A stretch of DNA of 64,000 nucleotides, from the NCBI RefSeq assembly GCF_963662255.1, contig NC_085055.1, positions 21,942,204-22,006,203 on the forward strand, given 5' to 3'. The DNA is from Cinclus cinclus (lineage: Eukaryota; Chordata; Aves; Passeriformes; Cinclidae). The notes below the pieces were generated by a model, which saw only the letters and a program-made list of their open reading frames with translations, searched no databases and was not told the DNA's origin. The number at the start of each line of letters is the position of its first letter. Position 1 is the first letter of the stretch. A program made the position numbers and the translations under genes. Of this stretch, positions 58,601-64,000 are shown one piece after another.

Positions 58601-61200
58601 CTGGAGAGCTTCTGGCTTTCCTGGAAGAAGGGGATGCTCCCTCCTTGTTGGACTGCCCAGGTTATTTTTAGACCTCCATAGCAACCGGAGGATGGGGAGA
58701 CACAGTGTCCCCCAGCCACTCTCTCACCTGCTGGCTGCTGGCCTTTGGCAGAGGCTGGGGACGAATGCAGGGTCCTGGCTGGACTGGAGGATATGGGTTC
58801 CATCTGATGACCCCCCTAGCACCACGCCAAAAATTCTCCCAGGATGTAGAGTGCTGCTCCAAGACCCGTTTGCTCTCCCCACTTGGGAAGGTGCTGCCAA
58901 AGGAATCTGGAGCCCAGCAAGGTCAGACCCTGGCACCTGCTTTCCTCTTTCTCTCTTTAGAAAAAAAACCCACCCTAAATCCAGAGCAAACAATTAAAAT
59001 GTTCCAGCTGCTGGCTCAGAGTAGCGATCCCAGATAAAACCCCAAGGATCTGCCAGCTAAAAATAGCTTGAGCCCCATAAATTAAACAAAAGCTTTTTGC
59101 TGGGCTCTTGGAAAGCCCGTTCCAGTGCAGTTTTCTCTATGTAAGGTATAACTCTAACAGTATTTGTTATTATTAGCCCTACCTCCCCCGTGTCACCAAC
59201 CTTCCCAGCACCATTGTTTAGGAACAGGAATTTTACAGACTTCTTCCTCCTGGCAGCTCCTCTGCTGGAGTGGGATCCCACCTTAACCACTTTCCTGACT
59301 TTTTATATTAGGTTTTTGTTTTTTTCCATTTTGGGCAACTGCTTATTTGATGCTAAGACATCCTATGTTTTATAGGGCCACCCTCATTTAAGGCCTGCTT
59401 AATTTTTATCCCTATCAGCTGTCCTGGGAGCTATGGACCCTTAAATAAATTCCTGCTTGGAATACAAAGGTGTTGGGCAGCCCTTTGTGGATACTGTGCA
59501 AGACAACATGCATGTAGGGGCTTGTCTTACCTCCTTTCTGTCATCAAGCTTATTAACAATATTTTCTCATATTATATTTTTTATATATATGTGATGTTAG
59601 AAAGCCAATGACTTACAGCTTTCTGGGAGTTTTCTCCTCCAACCTTTTAAAGAGCTTCCAGCATCCCTCTGCCTCAAGCGCATATGGATGTGTTCTCTCC
59701 AATCTCCGATTCTTTTTCCCAGCACTCCATGCCGGGTGTGAGGAGCACATCCAACACCTCCTTTCCCATCTCAGATATTTAGGCTTCGTTGCTCTTTCTA
59801 TGGGCTTTTGCAAAAGTATTTCACTTACTGCACCCAGAGCAGATGCATCCCAAAGCCACTGAGATCTCTTGCTCCATCCTGGTGCAGGGCTTCAATTTTT
59901 TTTTTGCTGCAGTAGTTCTACGGCTGAGTAATCCAGCCCACATCTCCAAAAGGTGTGAGCAAGGCTGGCAGCTCAGAAAATCCACACCGCCTTTTCCAAG
60001 TGAAAGCACCATCTCCTTGCTGAATTCTTCTCAGCTTTCAACCACCACTGACTCCCAGCAGCAGGACTGGCTCTTCTGATACCACCCAGCAAAGCTTCTC
60101 ATTGCTGAGCTGTGTGCGAACAAATTTCCACCCACTGGTGCCACCCACTCCTCTTGTCCCATGTCATCATGGGCCCCAGATTTTTTGGCTCCCTGCAATG
60201 TTTTTAGGCTGATAAACCTTTCTGGGCAGGATGTGAGAAAGAGGACACCTCGCCTGATTCCTCCTGAGTGCTGGAGACAGCCTGAGTGCTCTGTACCAGC
60301 ATCTGCCCCAGCCTCGGGACCATTCAAGGGTGTGCAGAAGGAAGGGTGAGGTTCCCATTCCACCATGTCCTTGGGTTTGTAACTGTGTTTGTATACATGC
60401 CTCTACATGCCCCCTCAGGGAGGCACAAAAAAAAAAAAAAAAAAAAAAAAACCAAAACAAAAAACAAACACTCAACATGCTATTTTAAGTGAATTAAAAA
60501 AAAAAAAAAACAACTCAACTCTGAGGCTGTCATGTCTATATTTAGTTGGAACTTTTCTGTCCAGGATTCAGACTCTATTTGGAAACCCTGTGCTTTGGCA
60601 TGCAGCCAAGCATCTCAATTTTATACAGTAATCCCTCAGCATATGGCAAATGTTTCTCTTCTCCTGGTGACTGCGGCAGCGCAGCCTGGCATGGAGGGGT
60701 TTAAGCTGAGCCCAAAATAAGCTGTCTGACTGAGGATTCACATCATAGACCCAGAAAGTCTTTTAATTGCAACATCTTCTTGGTGTAGCTTTAGGAAAAA
60801 AAACACTCAGGGTGCTCCCCACCCCAGGTCCCAGGGCCAGGAGGGCAGTTTTGGGGTGCCAGCCTTGGGGCATTTCTACTGGCTGCTGGTCTGGGGTGAT
60901 GGGGATGAGGATGTGGGACGTGTGGGACATGCCATCCATGTCCCCGGCTGGTTCAGCTGTCAAGGTGGGAAACAGCTTCTGGCTTATTTTGCCTCTCTCT
61001 CCGCTGAAAAGGTAATAAGAATTATTCTAAGATTTCACATGCCAGGAGTTCTGGGATTGACACAACTGTTGCCCAGTGCATGGTGTAGTTCCCAGTATGT
61101 GTTTTGTCCCAGATGGTGTTTCAGCATCAACAGTTTTGTCCTGACAGTTTGCAAGTGTCTGATGGATGTTTGGGGAAGCAGCATCCTCATGAACCCTGCT
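55700..61200. other. Region upstream of PTTG1IP, no gene recognised
   Basis: In human the next gene on this side is ITGB2, but no integrin exon was seen here. The region holds two A runs at 60426-60511, an AT-rich patch near 59565-59600, and scattered ORFs (such as 57977-58681 plus) without splice or family support. Confidence 0.5.
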
Positions 61201-61439
61201 CCTCTCCTCTCCTCTCCTCTCCTCTCCTCTCCTCTCCTCTCCTCTCCTCTCCTCTCCTCTCCTCTCCTCTCCTCTCCTCTCCTCTCCTCTCCTCTCCTCT
61301 CCTCTCCTCTCCTCTCCTCTCCTCTCCTCTCCTCTCCTCTCCTCTCCTCTCCTCTCCTCTCCTCTCCTCTCCTCTCCTCTCCTCTCCTCTCCTCTCCTCT
61401 CCTCTCCTCTCCTCTCCTCTCCTCTCCTCTCCTCTCCTC
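61201..61439. repeat. (CCTCT)48 pentanucleotide array
   Basis: About 48 uninterrupted CCTCT units, pure pyrimidine on plus and purine on minus, ending CCTCCCTTTCAG. All ORFs over it are repeat translations. Confidence 0.97.
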
Positions 61440-61440
61440 C

Positions 61441-63639
61441 CTTTCAGATGAAACAAGTCTTGTGACAGCACCTCTCATGAAAACTTGAGAAATCTCTCAT
61501 GAAAGTAGCTGAGTGTAAACTTGCAGGTTCCTGAGTGCCATGCACGTTTCCCTACTCTGTGGCAGCTGTGGGACAGGGAGAGGCAGAAGCCAGATGAGAA
61601 AAGGTGATCACACAGTTATTTATACAACCCTTCCAAATATTTGGGGCTCGTGACACACATGATGATGTATAACAAAAATATCTCCTTCAAAAACCTTCCA
61701 AGTTAAATCCCACATCCGTATTTTAATTTAGGAGTTCAAGGGATTTAAGGAAGTATATACTTGGAGCAATTCTTATCGCTCTCAGTGAGGAGCTCTTCAG
61801 CCAGCCCTCCCAGACACTGGGGCAGTGCTGGGGACAGACCTGAACCCAGCACCATCACTCTGGGGAAGAGGAGCCTCAGTGGGGACAACAGACTGGGCCA
61901 CCTGGGTGGGAATAACACAAAGGGCAAAGGTCTGTGGGGATACACAGGATCAGCACCTTTGATTTGGGGATCCCCTATCCCCAGCAGAGGGGAGACTCAC
62001 TGTTCCCTGAAGCCTGGTGCTCCAGATTGCTCAACATAATAGGGTTTCTAATGAAATTAGTTTAATTTTGCTCACTCAAGAGAGGCCAAATCATCTGAGG
62101 GAGCGCTGCGAGCTCTGCAGGGCCCAGGAGCTGGGGGTGGCACTAAACATTCCCTGGGCAGGGCTGTCATGGCAAAGCTCAGTTCACACCAACATGCCAT
62201 GCTTGGACCCCATGCTCCGTCCCAAGGCACCGATCCACTGATCCCTTCCCCTGCTTTGAGGGTGGCAGCGTGCAGGGGACCCCCATGGACACCGTGGTGT
62301 TTGGTTCCCTTTGATCCCACAAGGTATCCCCAGCTCTGATGGGAAAATCCTCGGAAGAGGCAGCTGAGCACGTTCCTGCACGCCCAAATGTCTGCCACAG
62401 CTGAGCCAAGCTTTGCAGAGTGTTTTCAACACCCACCAGCGTGTTCCCTACAGCCCTGTGATTCACAGATAGCCACTTGACTCAGCTCTACCCTTTCATC
62501 ATCGCCAAATGTGGCATTTCCCAAATCACACGGGCTTTTTTCTGCTGCTATTCCACACCTACAGGCCCAGCTGCTCCCTCCCAGACACGCTCTGTGTGGT
62601 GCCCTCCTGCGCTAGGAGTGCCCGCTGCCCGATGGCACGTGCTGCCCTGAGATGACACAGGGGTTTGTCACAGCACATTTTATCTCCTCTATCTCCCCGC
62701 AGTCCTTCTTCCCACAGACAGGGATTTCCTTCTCACAAGTTATTGTCTCACTGAGCAGCTGCCTGTGTCCCTTGGGGTGCAGCACAAGAAGGATGGAGAT
62801 TCAGATAAAGGTCTGGTGCTTCTTCATGGTTGAAAGGCTGGTGGAAAACCTGTTCAGTCTTTTGACTGAGGATGCAGGATCCATGTGCACATTCTCAGGT
62901 AAGATGTGTATCTGTGGGAACAAGGTACACCACAAGAAGTGACCCACAACTGGATCAACACATCCCAAAAGATGCAACGAGTTTCCCAGGAGCTCTGTGC
63001 TGCAGTGAGGATTTTTTTGTTGTAATCCTAATTTTCTCACTCTCATGCTGGGATGTTTGAGCTCATGGTGCCAAATGCTGCCCCAGCGTGTTTATTAGTG
63101 CTGATTGTAAAACCTTGGCAGTAGCATTCACAATCAGGTCTGCAGAAACCCTGCTGGATCTGCTGCCTTCCAGGGCCTTATTAAGAGGTGTCACACCACT
63201 AACAACATCTGACAGCTCCTGTACTCCCTTCCCTGCTCTTCTCCTCACAATCTGGAAGCAGCCAGATATGGAGACAAGAGGCAGGATTCCCCTGTTCCCA
63301 TGCCTGCCCCGAGGGCACAGAGCTGGGGCTCTGCCTTTGCATGGATTCTTGCACCCCAAATTTGCTCCCTGCTCTTCCCCTGCCCTCCTCCTCCCACCTC
63401 CCTTCTCTATGATGGAGGCACCCATGGGTGTGCAGTGAAGTGTGACCCCCAGCATTGGATGCTTGAGGCTGCAGATCAGTATCCCTGTACAAGAAGGGGT
63501 TTTCCATGTATTTTGTTACATTTGGGATTTTTTTTTTCACTAGGCTAAAAGAACCTGGTGCTCTCTGCCCATGGGTTCTGATGTCATAATGTTGTGACAC
63601 TATCATGCTGTCACATTGTCACTGTGGCCATCACAAGTC
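61441..63639. other. Region right of the CCTCT array, no gene recognised
   Basis: No supported coding segment. A strong donor-like TTCTCAG|GTAAGATG occurs near 62898 on plus after an open frame, but without a partner exon it is not called. Confidence 0.5.
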
Positions 63640-64000
63640 TAGAAGAGACCACAAAGTTGGTTGGAGGGATGGAATCCCTTTCCTATATGGAAATGATAAG
63701 GATTGTTCAGTCTGAGGAAGACAAGGCTCCAGAGGAACCTTATTGTGGCATTTCAGTACCTAAAGGGTCTCCAAGAGAGTCGGAAAGGGACTTTGGACAA
63801 GGACAGGGCTAGGTGATAGACAAGGCAGGATGGCTTTACTCTGACAGAGGGCAGGGTTAGACAGATTTGAGGAAGCAATTCTTCCCTGTGAGGATGGTGA
63901 GGCCCTGGCACAGGTTGCCAAGAGAAAATATGGATACCCCCCTCCCTGGAAGTGTTTCAGGCCAATTTGGATGGGGCTTGGAGCAACCTGGTCTAGTGGA
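63640..64000 (+). mobile_element. CR1 fragment running off the window edge
   Basis: Plus-oriented CR1: TTGTTCAGTCTGAGGAAGAC, TGGTGAGGCCCTGGCACAGG and GGAGCAACCTGGTCTAGTGG. The 3' tail lies beyond the window. Confidence 0.8.

Noticed and set aside
57977..58681. 234-codon plus-strand ORF with a hydrophobic start
   Set aside because: Overlaps several equally long ORFs in other frames and on the other strand; GC-rich composition, no domain, no splice logic.
60856..61488. 210-codon ORF with SSPLL repeats, and the EERRG ORFs opposite
   Set aside because: Translations of the CCTCT array.
55700..64000. Search for ITGB2 exons expected from human synteny
   Set aside because: No integrin C-terminal motif was seen in the minus-strand frames examined; the gene may lie beyond the window.

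Overview
The window reads as bird nuclear DNA. CR1 LINE 3' ends occur repeatedly on both strands, genes are split by introns with GT-AG (and one GC-AG) borders, and a CpG-rich first exon is present. A passerine is plausible but cannot be shown from the sequence alone. There are no bacterial features.

Two parts stand out. From about 46.6 to 55.3 kb, on the minus strand, lies one complete PTTG1IP gene (PTTG1-binding factor) in seven coding exons. Its 507-nt CDS encodes 168 residues: signal peptide, cysteine-rich PSI-like ectodomain, one membrane segment, and a charged tail ending in the conserved YGLFKEENPYAKFEN. Left of it, from base 1 to about 44 kb, is a tandem array of a unit of about 7,485 bp. 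Read on the minus strand, each unit carries a CTG/CAG run, a TATA-box promoter with a minisatellite leader, an intact intronless 174-residue RING-finger ORF, an LTR-like element, an unidentified C-terminal coding fragment, a CR1, remnants of a SUMO gene (exon 1, truncated exon 2, exon 3), and a 0.98-kb piece of PTTG1IP containing exon 2. In human, SUMO3 lies directly downstream of PTTG1IP in the same orientation. The array therefore looks like a local duplication of the PTTG1IP-SUMO3 interval, with internal deletions, that was then amplified.

Layout: unit I (partial) 1-7257; unit II 7258-14741; unit III 14742-22226; unit IV 22227-29718; a chimeric block 29719-33126 that copies the PTTG1IP 3' flank fused to the exon 3 region with exons 4-7 deleted; unit V (partial) 33127-36490; unit VI 36491-43973; native PTTG1IP 3' flank 43974-45900; PTTG1IP 45900-55277; and 55.3-64.0 kb without a recognised gene but with a 240-bp CCTCT array and a CR1. 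Units I/III and II/IV are paired by shared variants at an exact spacing of 14,969 bp, so the array is a dimeric higher-order repeat. Six intact RING ORFs, five SUMO remnants, five extra PTTG1IP exon 2 copies and one extra exon 3 copy result.

The best candidate for something undescribed is the RING gene: six nearly identical, complete copies, each with its own TATA box, AUG-free repeat leader and polyadenylation signal. Its substrate and expression cannot be read from the sequence.
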